From Helicocarpus griseus UAMH5409 (lineage: Eukaryota > Ascomycota > Eurotiomycetes > Onygenales > Ajellomycetaceae): 64,000 bases of DNA. The stretch is taken from contig PDNB01000074.1 of assembly GCA_002573585.1 (NCBI GenBank), positions 1 through 64,000 of the forward strand, written 5' to 3'. Position numbers and translations under genes: made by a program. Below, piece after piece: positions 54,692 to 64,000 of the stretch; position 1 is the stretch's first letter; each line of letters begins with the position of its first letter. The notes below the pieces were generated by a model. That model had not been told where the DNA came from. It saw only the letters and a list, made by a program, of their open reading frames with translations, and did not search any database.

Positions 54692-57397
54692 TCAGCTTCG
54701 TATTTCCACCCTTCGCTCCAACACTGTTCTCGCCTCTGCCTCCGTCAAGGTTTCAATATTCAATTCCGCCAGCAAAACTCTAGCACTTTCATTATTAGCA
54801 AAAACTCTCTTCTCAACTTCCCAAAGCGACAGATCTTTTGCATCATCATCATCACCCGCAAGCAGAGCATCGTCGTTAGCCCGCTCTGGTTTAATCTTCA
54901 GATTGAGCAATAGCAACCCGTCTTCTAGTTTTTGGATTACGCGCCTTGGATCCATCCCCTTTCCCGTGGCCATCTCGACAACTTTACAGATGTTGTCGAC
55001 GTCAGTCTCAAGTTGGGCTGCACCGGTTGTCGAAAATGTATTTCGCATTAGCACATTGTCCCAAATGTATGTTTGAATAGCGATAAGGACATGGCGGGTT
55101 ATTCGTCGGAGAGGAGCCATCGCTAGCAGTCGATGCAGGAACGATATATCACTAGGCAGAGTCCTAAGAAGCGCGGCCAATTCGATGGATGAGTTGGACA
55201 GTTGTGCTCTAGTGCTTGTTGGAGGAGGAAGTGAAGCCCATGTGGATATCCGGGAATATGGGCGGAGCGCTGTCTGGACACTTGATATCAACGTAGAGAT
55301 AATAATTGACTCTGATCTCGTCTTCAGGCCACGGTAAGCAGATGCGGTCTCGTCAAAAAGCGCCCCTTCAGCGGGATTTTCTCCGCCATCATTAGCATTG
55401 TTGGCCACGGTCGATGATGTACGAGCGGCCACATCAGACACGCTCATGGGTCCTGCTACAGGCCTTCCCGTACGGCTGTTTTGCCGGACCCTATCTTGAA
55501 GCTCAGACCAAAGCTCCAAGAAAAATACATCGTCACTCCAATCCTGCATTTTCCGTTCCAAATATTCTGCACTCCCGTATATTCTGCAGAGCCGCTCCAA
55601 TCCAGCAACACCCTCTAAGCTAGCCTCTGCACCTGAAGAACCCTGTACTGTGCGGCCGATTGTTGAAGTCATGGCAAGGTAAGCTTCCAGGCCTGATCGC
55701 AACCTTTCATGGAACTGGTCAAAAATGGTAATTTGAATGTCAATGAGAAAACGTAGCTTTTGGCTAAATGATGACAGTGGTCGGTAGCGCTCTGTGATTG
55801 TTTCCAGGAGGTCGTTGACCCTGATCGCACCTTTTGTTGGCTTTGTGGCGGACGGCTCAACACCGTCATAGTCTATCTCCCCGCAGTCTGCGCTATCAAT
55901 GATATCTTGATAACGAGAGAGTGCAAAGTCCTTTTCCACTTTCAGCCAGTGGTTGAACCAGTCTTGCTTAACGAGAGCATCCCACGTTAAACCTTTCCAG
56001 CTCTCTGACGAATACCGGTCCTGAGAGTAGTCCCACACATCCCGTATTTCGATATCAAAACTCATCAGCTCATGTATGAAGTGGCTTAGAAGCTGAGGAT
56101 GGTCGGCTATTCTGGGAAGTATCGAGCTCATTTTCTGGCGCACCATAGGAAAGAGAGATGTGATGAAGGATGACACGGCATCCGCGTATGCCCAACGGAG
56201 GTTGATTTCGGCCGATTCAGCCTTTTTGTCGAGTATGGCCTGAAGATATGTAGCGAAGAAGTCGCTATGGGTGGTAATGAGGTCGATTATGTGTGACAAG
56301 AAATACTCGGGCTTTAGAAGTCAGATCAAGCACAGAGTACAATGACATCTACATAATAAATACATACCTTGTCTAGTCTATTTGTGTTCCTATCTCCACT
56401 AAAGTGGTATTTGAATCGGAGCTCTAGGGGACGTGTCATCACTTCGAGAGGCAAAAGGATAGGGGGCTCCCATCGAGTGGACGGAGACCCCACAGCCAGC
56501 GCATCGTGCTCTAGTTCCCTGTGAGGCAGTTCGGTTAGAGTGACTATATATACTTGATCTGGCGTGAAGTATTTACTCACGGTTCTTGCAGTTCTAATAG
56601 TAATTCAACGGCATCCGCCCATTCATTTATGAGGTCTTCCGAAGTGTTTAATTCTTTCCCGGGCCATTTCATCTTCGCAAGAACCCTCTCGAGGTTATCT
56701 TCAAGTACTTTGGCCATCTGTTCCCGAAGACTATTCGCTACTTGCATGGCATAGTCGACTAGATGAGGCGCAGCTCCTTCCGCTGCAGGTTGAGCAAATT
56801 TCAGGCCGGATGAGAGGTTTCGTAATCGCGTATAAGGGCGGAGGGCAGAGCGGGGGGAAGACGTGAGCGTTTTCAAAGTCTCATTACTACCCTGAGTAAG
56901 TAAATTGGGCAGCTAAAATCGTAGCAATCCATTGAACATACCCGAGATCATCCACTTCACATATAATCCCCATATAGCCTTTCGCAATGTCCAATCTGCG
57001 AAGACGGTCCATACTGGCTTCGAATGCCCTAGCGGCCTGTTCGCTGGTGTCTGATTGAGTAACAATCATGAGTCGCTTATCCAAATCCTCCTGTTGCTTG
57101 TTGAAGGCCTCGGCCTGTTTGCGCACGCTTTCGCTATGCTCTCTTGATGTCTTGGTGGCATTGGTAAGGATGTCTTTCGCTTCGTGAAGCTAGGAACCGT
57201 CAGAACTGCATTTACTACAAAAGTATACAAAGATAAGGGGCTTATACCTGTTTCCTTTGAAGCTCCTGCTGGCTCTGTAGATTCTGGAGAATGGCGTCCA
57301 AGTTCCGTAAGTCCTGTCCGGTCTGGATCATATCGTTCAGATAGTCCTCCACCCGAACAGCCTCCTCCGAGTCATGTCGTGTCTGATATGCTGCCAT
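54692..57397 (-). CDS. tip20: RINT-1/Tip20 family ER-Golgi vesicle tether
   Basis: Exons on the minus strand are 57397-57248, 57189-56942, 56886-56581, 56518-56368 and 56311-54692, giving 824 residues. Every join keeps the frame. For the exon 2/3 join the acceptor ggtag at 56887 is used, because the nearby ctcag acceptor would give a stop. The N-terminus is coiled coil (RVEDYLNDMIQTGQDLRNLD, then LQSQQELQRKQ). The RINT-1/TIP20 core includes LLLELQEP, RFKYHFSGDRNTNRLDKPE, DFFATYLQAIL and WKGLTWDALVKQDWFNHWL. Tip20 is part of the Dsl1 complex that captures COPI vesicles at the ER; RINT1 acts likewise in animals. Confidence 0.92.
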
Positions 57398-58035
57398 TGC
57401 CAAAAGTCCAAAATATCATTGACGAACGCTTGAGTATATTAAGGGCGGATGGTGGTTGATCTGTTGGCCGGTTGAATTGCGGAGAGAAATCACGGCGAAG
57501 CTCCATGTGGCAGAAACCAGAAGCTCGGACCACTCTACAGACGGCGGCCTGAAACTCCGCAACTTCATCTGCTCATCATCGATCGCATTTACTCCTTAAC
57601 TAGGGTTATATTATTATATCGGGGATCTATTTAAACAATACAACAATTGCAAAACCCCATCTTACAATAAGTCATCACATCAGGGTCATCATGCTCCGCT
57701 AAAATAAACATTGTTGCAGTTCGCCGGTTCAGCTCTTCGACACCCTTTGCCAACCTGCTCTAGGGACCCCATAACTAAAAGACTGATCACACTGTATTTA
57801 CTATCGTATAGTAGGTCGAAACGAGGATCATCCGCTGCCCATTGTTGGGTGGGAAGAGCATACGACAGAGGCCGGTACAGCGCGTGATTATGCCAACAAG
57901 GCACTCGCGGGCATTCAAAGAAGATCGCAGTTCATGGCTTTATTTGGCCACAGGATAGCGAAATCAAGCGTATCGGACATGATTTCGTTTCTGGCGATGT
58001 AATCGTCGTGCAGACGCTGGAGGCCGTGGATCAGG
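57398..58035. other. Region upstream of tip20 with possible gene remnant
   Basis: The tip20 promoter lies next to 57397. On the minus strand, 57904-57689 reads as plausible protein (RPLSYALPTQQWAADD) without its own start, and a neighbouring piece near 57990 (MSDTLDFAILWPNKAMNCD) lies in a different frame. They may be the broken 3' end of the uncertain gene at 58036-58709. Confidence 0.3.
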
Positions 58036-58709
58036 TTACTCCCCGTCACTCTTCACTCCCAACTGGCTCAAGAAGCGCAGAGAGCCTAGCGATTCTATTT
58101 GTCTTCGAATCGAACTCGAATGCAGGTAACAATTATTTACCTCATACCGATCCCAATTCGGCCCCACGCATTCTGGATTGCCTAGGAATGTTGAGACTTC
58201 CGGGCCCGTAGCGGTAGGAGATAGCCCATCTATCAGCGCTGCTGGTCGCGGATACAACCCGTAGGTTTTATCTTGGTTGTCTGGCTGCGTTCGCACCATG
58301 GCCATTGTCAGGACGTCGTTTTCGAAAAGCAGGTCTGTTCCAGTCGGCTTGAAAGTGTAATAGGTCGAGCAGTCAAAGTCGAACTCCTCGATTTCCATAC
58401 GGGGTCCTACTAGCACGATTGCTTCCAGAATTCGATCGTCGCCTCTGGCGCACCCCAGCACACTTAACATTACAGCAATTTCACCGGTGATTGTAGCCAT
58501 GCTGTGGAAAGCAGGTGTGAGAAGGTAAGGTATTTGCACTGATACCACCGATGATTTCGCCACGTTCTTATAAGAAGGGATACGAGGAACCCCACGTACT
58601 TCGCCCCTGTTCTCATGAGTAAATCAAATAAAGCCTACCTTGGCAGAAGGCTTGACAAAACCAGTAGTCGCCTTGCAGCAGGCTCCATTTTTATGGGTTG
58701 CTTGAACAT
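58036..58709 (-). CDS. Uncharacterised protein, gene model uncertain
   Basis: The main open stretch (about 58607-58036 on the minus strand) encodes roughly 190 residues with mixed, protein-like composition (for example LVGPRMEIEEFDFDCSTYY and DKTYGLYPRPAALIDGL). No ATG opens it at the 5' end. An upstream ATG at 58709 can be joined through a gtaggc donor and an acag acceptor, but the intron would be only about 32 bp, shorter than usual. No family recognised. It could be a lineage-specific gene or a decaying one. Confidence 0.3.
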
Positions 58710-58961
58710 CGTAGAAGATATGGATGGCAAGAGTCAGTTTAGACAAAGGCAATTAGTTCATAGGATTCAATTGAGCCTTGCATGCATCTTGTTCGCTGGA
58801 AACGAAATGAATGTGTGATAGTCTGATAGACTTGCGGAGTACGACCAAGACGCTGCGGTGGTCCGTGCATCCCCCACGCGCTTATAGGTAACTCAGCTTC
58901 CAACAACATCCCGCCTCTTTTCTCTGTCAACTATGCCACATCTTCCTCATGGAGACCGGAT

Positions 58962-61511
58962 ATGTCTAGTCCCGCGAAAAAGCGCAAGACAAACGATTCC
59001 AAACCCGCTTCGCAACGGACCCGAGGTATCGAATCGTTTTTCACAAGCCGGAATGCGACTCCCACTGCAACACCTCCCTCACAGCCCGAGCCTCAAGCCT
59101 CACTGACAGACGAGGAGCTGGCTCGAAAATTGCAGGCAGAATGGGACGAAGAGACCAAACCTGACTTGAGGGGCTCAGGTGCTCTGCAAGGCGATCTGAC
59201 GCCGACTCGACAAGATTCCAAACCCGAGAATCATAATCAACAACTTGACTTACAATCACAGGCTCCTACTCCGTCCTCCGCTAGCGTTCCAAGAATCGAT
59301 AATTCGAAAAGCGTTCTATCATTGCAAACTTCCTCTAATGCTGAGGATAACATATCCCAGTCAATACCATTTGACCAAAGTCCCCTCACCTTCGACCCGT
59401 CGAACTACGCCGAGCCTTTGCGGGCACATTGGGCTGTTGAAGGAGGGCGCGCCTCCTACGGCGTTTTGACTAAGGCATTTGTTCTTGTCAATAGCACTCA
59501 AAGTCGGATTAAGATTGTTGACACGTTAGTCAACGTTCTGAGGATAATCATAGAAGCGGATCCGGACAGTCTCGTTCCTGCTGTTTGGCTTGCGACGAAT
59601 GCCATTGCGCCCCCCTACGTGCCTGTGGAGCTGGGATTAGGTGGGTCTGCTATATCCAAGGCATTGAAAACTGCATACGGGTTAAACAACCATGGCCTGA
59701 AAACCCTCTATGAGAAGCATGGTGATGCTGGGGATGTCGCCTTCGAGGCAAAGAAAAGGCAGACGTTTACTTTAAGAAAGCCAAGGCCTTTGTCAATCAG
59801 AGGGGTCTACGAGTCACTATTGAAGATATCTAGAAGCAAGGGCCAAGGGAGTCAGGAGGCAAAGCAACGGATCGTTGAGAAGCTGCTTCGAGATGCAAGA
59901 GGCGCAGAGGAAAGTAGGTACATAGTGCGAACGCTTGTGCAACATCTTCGCATTGGAGCGGTCAAGACGACCATGCTCATTGCTTTGGCTAGAGCTTTCC
60001 TCTATTCCAAACCTGTCAAGAGCGATTTTTCCGTATACGATCCAGCTCATCTCGCCAAACTCAAGAAGGAAGAAATTGCCAACATTTACAGCAGAGCAGA
60101 GGAGATTGTAAAAGCTTGCTATGCTCGACATCCCAACTACAACGATTTAGTGCCTTGTCTTTTGGAGATTGGAATCTCAGAGGAGCTACTTGTGAGATGC
60201 GGGATCACTCTTCATATCCCATTACTCCCAATGCTCGGAAGCATAACAAGGGATCTTGCGCAGATGCTCACTAAACTCCAAGGGCGAGCCTTCACCTGCG
60301 AGTATAAGTACGACGGACAGCGCGCTCAAGTCCACTGCGATTCTTCAGGCAAAGTCTCCATTTTTTCTCGACACCTTGAGCTTATGACAGAGAAATACCC
60401 TGATCTAGTAGCACTCATTCCTCGAATTCGGGGAGAAGGTGTATCAAGTTTTATCTTAGAGGGAGAAATCGTTGCGGTGAATCAAGAAAGTGGAGAGCTA
60501 TTGGCATTCCAGACTCTTACCAATCGTGCGAAAAAGAACGTTGGCATCGACAGTATCAAAATCAGCGTATGTCTGTTCGCGTTCGATCTCATGTTATTGA
60601 ATGGTGAACCGCTGCTGGATCGACCGCTTCGAGAAAGGCGGGAATTGCTTCGAGGCCTTTTTATTGAAGTTCCACACCATTTCACTTGGGTGAAGAGTCT
60701 TGACGCCACATCATCGGATTCGGAGGCGGTCCTGAGCTTCTTCAAGGGCGCCACTGATTCGAAATGCGAGGGGCTTATGGTTAAATTACTTGATGATGCG
60801 GCTCTACCTGAATTATCTAAAGAAGAGTCTGTCGCTGGACCTGTCCTGAATAGCGACCTACCAGTAACGCCCGCCCCCGTTGAACCAAACGGTAACACAA
60901 GAGGGAAAAATCGACGCTCTCTTCTATCTACTTATGAGCCTGATAAGCGGCTCGAATCATGGCTTAAAGTAAAGAAAGACTACAGCGCTTCATCTGATAC
61001 TTTGGACTTAATCCCGATTGCAGGATGGCATGGACAGGGCCGAAAGGCTAAATGGTGGTCTCCTATCCTACTCGCCGTTCGCAATCCCGAAAGTGGCTTG
61101 CTCGAAGCGGTTACCAAGTGCATGTCTGGCTTCACCGATAAATTCTATCAAGCCAATAAGGAGAAGTATGCAGAGGATGGCGACAATGTTATCTCTAGAC
61201 CGAGCTACGTGGATTATAGAAGTGAGCCGGAAGTGTGGTTTGAGCCTCAGGAGGTCTGGGAGGTAGCATTCGCAGACATTACGCTCAGCCCTACATATAC
61301 TGCTGCAATTGGGTTGGTTAGCGAAGAGCGCGGACTAAGCCTTAGATTTCCGAGGTTTCTTAGAGGACGCGAGGACAAGACCATTGACGAAGCAAGTACC
61401 TCCGAGTATCTTGCTAGCCTTTGGAGGAAGCAAACTGAACGACTCCGGAAAGAAGGAGAGATAGCCGAACCAGCGGCCGAAAATGACCCTCTTGGTCTGG
61501 ACGAGGACTGA
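58962..61511 (+). CDS. cdc9: ATP-dependent DNA ligase I (Cdc9)
   Basis: Intronless, 849 residues. A basic N-terminus (SPAKKRKT) is followed by TRGIESFFTSR, a PIP-box-like PCNA-binding motif without the usual Gln, and by DEELARKLQAEWDEE, a short acidic helix conserved in fungal ligases. Then come the DNA-binding domain (KTLYEKHGDAGDVAFEAK, VRTLVQHLRIGAVKTTML) and the nucleotidyltransferase core with the adenylated lysine at residue 449 in EYKYDGQRAQVH. Further motifs are SRHLELMTEKYPD, LEGEIVA, KCEGLMVK and WLKVKKDY, then the OB fold with SLRFPRFLRGREDK. Role: joining of Okazaki fragments and repair in the nucleus, and often also in mitochondria. There is no obvious mitochondrial presequence at this start. 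Confidence 0.95.
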   Translation: MSSPAKKRKTNDSKPASQRTRGIESFFTSRNATPTATPPSQPEPQASLTDEELARKLQAEWDEETKPDLRGSGALQGDLTPTRQDSKPENHNQQLDLQSQAPTPSSASVPRIDNSKSVLSLQTSSNAEDNISQSIPFDQSPLTFDPSNYAEPLRAHWAVEGGRASYGVLTKAFVLVNSTQSRIKIVDTLVNVLRIIIEADPDSLVPAVWLATNAIAPPYVPVELGLGGSAISKALKTAYGLNNHGLKTLYEKHGDAGDVAFEAKKRQTFTLRKPRPLSIRGVYESLLKISRSKGQGSQEAKQRIVEKLLRDARGAEESRYIVRTLVQHLRIGAVKTTMLIALARAFLYSKPVKSDFSVYDPAHLAKLKKEEIANIYSRAEEIVKACYARHPNYNDLVPCLLEIGISEELLVRCGITLHIPLLPMLGSITRDLAQMLTKLQGRAFTCEYKYDGQRAQVHCDSSGKVSIFSRHLELMTEKYPDLVALIPRIRGEGVSSFILEGEIVAVNQESGELLAFQTLTNRAKKNVGIDSIKISVCLFAFDLMLLNGEPLLDRPLRERRELLRGLFIEVPHHFTWVKSLDATSSDSEAVLSFFKGATDSKCEGLMVKLLDDAALPELSKEESVAGPVLNSDLPVTPAPVEPNGNTRGKNRRSLLSTYEPDKRLESWLKVKKDYSASSDTLDLIPIAGWHGQGRKAKWWSPILLAVRNPESGLLEAVTKCMSGFTDKFYQANKEKYAEDGDNVISRPSYVDYRSEPEVWFEPQEVWEVAFADITLSPTYTAAIGLVSEERGLSLRFPRFLRGREDKTIDEASTSEYLASLWRKQTERLRKEGEIAEPAAENDPLGLDED

Positions 61512-62148
61512 GTTCCTACAGTTGGATTATAGGTCCTGAAGTTCGAATAATTTTGGGTGTAAATCTGAATTACTTATCTATACTGCTTGCCAATGTCGAT
61601 CATATGGGCTTTGTTGCAGACCATATAACTACACGAGTACGTAAATTTCCAGCCAGGCGGATTTACACGGCTGAGGATATACTTTCTCCTAAATATGGTG
61701 ACAATGTCGTCATAGGATCGAAACATGCATCTGCGATGGACTTTCATATATCATATATCCTTGCGTCTTCTTCATCTGCTTGCCAACGGAGCCAAATTTC
61801 GATGCGTCATACTCTAACGAAACGTACCAATGCGATTTGCTTCCATCAAGTTCATTCGTGGTGAACAATGCTGACCTCGAATCTAGATCTGGATAACAAA
61901 GGATTGACTTTGACACTATGGTCCAAAGAGGAAAAGCATGAAGGTTATCTGTGTTTGCCTACACATTCTTTAGCTTGTCTATTGGTCCCCGATTTTCAGT
62001 CGTGACGACAGCATTGAGCAACTATTCTCGCCCCCCGTTACTACTAGATATGAAGACCGAAGCTTTCTTTCCTCCCAAGTTGTCTCCTTCATACTACTCC
62101 TATATTGATCAATTCCAGTAGATCAATCTTTCCAATCAATCATACAAG
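61512..62148. other. Intergenic region cdc9 / DJ-1-like gene
   Basis: 3' end of cdc9 and promoter of the next gene. A C/T-rich leader runs up to the ATG at 62149. No gene seen. Confidence 0.5.
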
Positions 62149-62883
62149 ATGCATAATCTACCGCGAAAAGCCTTGATCGCTGTAAGCAGCGCCCATCCCC
62201 CGTTCTACCTGGACGGGAAAAAGACAGGGCTTTCCTTCCCCGAGGCCCTGGAGCCGTACAACGAGCTCATCAACGCAGGCTTCGACATCGACATTGCATC
62301 AGAGACCGGTACATATGCCTACGACGACCATTCTCTAGATCCTCACAACCTATCTCATGAGGACCAGAGGATACTCCAAAGCTCCTCCTACCCCTTCCAC
62401 GACAAAATCAACAAGCAACTATTTAGAGCCGGCGATCTGTCTGCCCACGAATACGGGCTCGTCTTTGCTGCCGGAGGCCATGGTGCCATGTACGACTTCC
62501 CACACGCCAAGCATCTGCAGGCCATCGCCGAAGACGTTTACAACCGCGGCGGCGTGGTTAGTGCAGTAGACCAGGCCCCGGTTCTCTTGTCGGGAATGCA
62601 TACCGCGGATGGCGAGCCCCTCCTCAAGGGCAAGGAAATCACGGGGTTTACGACCAAGGGCGAAGTTGAGCTCAAGGTCATTGACAAGCTCAGGGACGAC
62701 AATTTGAGGACGGTGGAGGAGATGGCGCAGATTGTTGATGCTCACTATTTGCCACCTGCACACAACTTTGACGATTTTAGTCATATCGATTCGCGAATTG
62801 TTACTGGTGCCAACCCGACGAGTACTAAAAGTACTGTGAAGAATGCTATTAAAGTATTTGAGGGGGCTGCTGGCGATATCTAA
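62149..62883 (+). CDS. DJ-1/PfpI (Hsp31-like) family protein lacking the nucleophilic cysteine
   Basis: Intronless, 244 residues, a normal length for Hsp31-type proteins. It shows ALIAVSSAHPPFYLDGKKTG, then FPEALEPYNELINAGFDIDIAS with the conserved Glu region, and FAAGGHGAMYDFP, the oxyanion/elbow region of the family. Where active Hsp31/glyoxalase III members have a Cys-His pair at the nucleophile elbow, this protein reads VVSAVDQAPVLLSG, with Asp at residue 141 (codon 62569-62571) and Gln after it. Glyoxalase III activity by the usual mechanism is therefore unlikely. A chaperone or regulatory role, or a divergent paralogue, is possible. The frame is otherwise intact, so this is not a pseudogene. 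Confidence 0.85.
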   Translation: MHNLPRKALIAVSSAHPPFYLDGKKTGLSFPEALEPYNELINAGFDIDIASETGTYAYDDHSLDPHNLSHEDQRILQSSSYPFHDKINKQLFRAGDLSAHEYGLVFAAGGHGAMYDFPHAKHLQAIAEDVYNRGGVVSAVDQAPVLLSGMHTADGEPLLKGKEITGFTTKGEVELKVIDKLRDDNLRTVEEMAQIVDAHYLPPAHNFDDFSHIDSRIVTGANPTSTKSTVKNAIKVFEGAAGDI

Positions 62884-63398
62884 TCCGTCCGTTCTAAATG
62901 CATTGAACAAGCCGTGTCAAAAAGCGCAGTTAGTGCATCGAATGGTATTGAGCTGGTTCTGGCTGTAATCTTTTCCACTGTATGTTAAATTGAAAAAAAA
63001 GGGTGAGGAGAAAAGGACAATAATTTAATCTCGTTTATTATAACTATCACTTCATTCACACAATTGGGAAATACTGTTGTATCTCAACTGTCTTTCTCTC
63101 GGCGACAATCATTTCCCCCCAGAAACATACTACCGCCTCACTACCACTGGAAGATCTTGGTGGACTTTCAGCTGAGTACCTACTATCGGCTCAACCGTCT
63201 TACTTCGTAAATAACATGGAAACACTCATTAGCTGGCTCTCACCTCAAGGTAATACGAAAATGGATCCAATAAAGGTTGATTTGCCCGTCCATATATACA
63301 TTGTGATAGCCAGGGGCTTTGAAGCTTTGTTTTCTTAACAACCACGCTTCGTCCAAGCGCCCTGCAGGCTCTGGTAACCTTGGACGTCGTCCTCATGA
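62884..63398. other. Convergent intergenic region
   Basis: 3' ends of the DJ-1-like gene (+) and the rhodopsin-like gene (-). No gene supported. Confidence 0.5.
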
Positions 63399-64000
63399 CT
63401 AGCCTCCCAAAGACTCGCTATTAAAAAAAGTAACAGAAGACCCCTTGAATGATTCCAAATCTTCGTCTCTTCGTATACTTTGCCGCCGACAAGCGTTCGA
63501 TTCCGCAAGAACATCACCGTTCTTCTCATCATAACAGGCGCTATTATCACCCCCATTCCCCAAGCGCTTCGTCCAAATCTCCAGCTTCTCCGCTACTAGC
63601 TCTCGGCCGCGAACCACTGGAATACTAAGTTTATAAAGGGGAACCGTCCCCACAGACACTCTCAGTTGACTGACAGATCCATCAGCATTCTCTTCGTCTT
63701 TAGAACCCTGGCCGCTGCCTGGGTAATTGAAGGAGCTGAACTCTCGGGGGAAGAACTTGGAAAGAGATGCCCTGTATGTGGGAATGCAGGCGCATATTAT
63801 GCCGACGTTAATTTCAATGACGCTCCATGTTGAGGGTTCTGATGAGGACCCTGTTTTACATATCAGCATTCTCTGGTACATGCGACTTCTTGTTGCAGCA
63901 AAGCGGGCCAAAAAATAAGCGAGCATAATACGTACAGGTCATAGGGCCGCTTGTGTTACGGTTCGACGTTGTAGCTCTAAGCAGGCTTGTAATACAGACA
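63399..64000 (-). CDS. Rhodopsin-like (SAT4-type) integral membrane protein, C-terminal part
   Basis: Visible exons on the minus strand are 64000-63936 (continuing past the window) and 63850-63399. The intron 63935-63851 has a gtacgt donor, a tgctgat branch site and an aaacag acceptor. Across the join the frame reads into STWSVIEINVGIICACIPTYRAS, the last transmembrane helix signature of the fungal rhodopsin-domain family (seven helices, extended polar C-terminus). The rest is a charged, Ser/Asn-rich cytoplasmic tail of about 120 residues. These proteins are numerous in filamentous ascomycetes and often near secondary-metabolite genes; ligands are unknown. The 5' two thirds lie outside the window. 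Confidence 0.65.

Overview
The window is nuclear DNA of a filamentous ascomycete, most likely a eurotiomycete (Onygenales or Eurotiales). The evidence is the gene set (PacC, a Bck1-type MAPKKK, Fkh-type FHA/forkhead factor, Gfa1, Cog3, Tip20, Nop9, Cdc9, a reducing polyketide synthase tail) and the gene structure: introns of about 43-240 bp with GTRNGT donors, CTRAY branch sites and YAG acceptors, genes on both strands, and multi-kilobase intergenic regions around transcription factors. I do not name a species.

Layout. 0-1.5 kb: 3' end (ER tail, KR, ACP) of a highly reducing PKS cut by the left edge. 1.6-2.2 kb: CpG-poor decayed sequence. 2.9-5.3 kb: GFA1 (chitin precursor pathway), with the reading frame off by one base. 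5.6-6.8 kb: a broken HNH-domain gene. 8.6-10.6 kb: a Ser/Thr-rich single-pass membrane protein. 11.7-11.9 kb: a tiny two-exon metallothionein. 13.3-15.0 kb: a Dal5/Tna1-type MFS permease. 15.5-18 kb: an ING-type PHD-finger protein, facing a DEDDh exonuclease-like gene (QIP/Gfd2 type, 19.1-21.3 kb). 21.3-26 kb: a gene-poor stretch with remnants, including a broken DUF202-like gene and another CpG-poor block.

26.2-28.5 kb: forkhead factor. 31-33.6 kb: pacC, with a 5.3 kb upstream region that holds a cluster of eight PacC-type GCCAAG sites. 38.9-43.9 kb: bck1. 44.6-47.3 kb: cog3, divergent from an Fmp25-like RCC1 protein (47.6-49.4 kb). 49.9-52 kb: nop9. 52.3-54.2 kb: a group II PLP decarboxylase. 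54.7-57.4 kb: tip20/RINT1. 59-61.5 kb: cdc9. 62.1-62.9 kb: a DJ-1/Hsp31-like protein lacking the nucleophilic cysteine. The right edge cuts a rhodopsin-like (SAT4-type) membrane protein.

Functionally, several genes bear on cell wall integrity and ambient response: GFA1 makes glucosamine-6-phosphate for chitin, Bck1 is the MAPKKK of the wall integrity cascade, the mucin-like protein has the architecture of a surface sensor, and PacC is the alkaline pH regulator. Cog3 and Tip20 both act in Golgi/ER tethering. This is a chromosomal neighbourhood and not an operon; co-function is inference. The strongest candidate for an undescribed element is the phased GCCAAG array 1.4 kb upstream of pacC.
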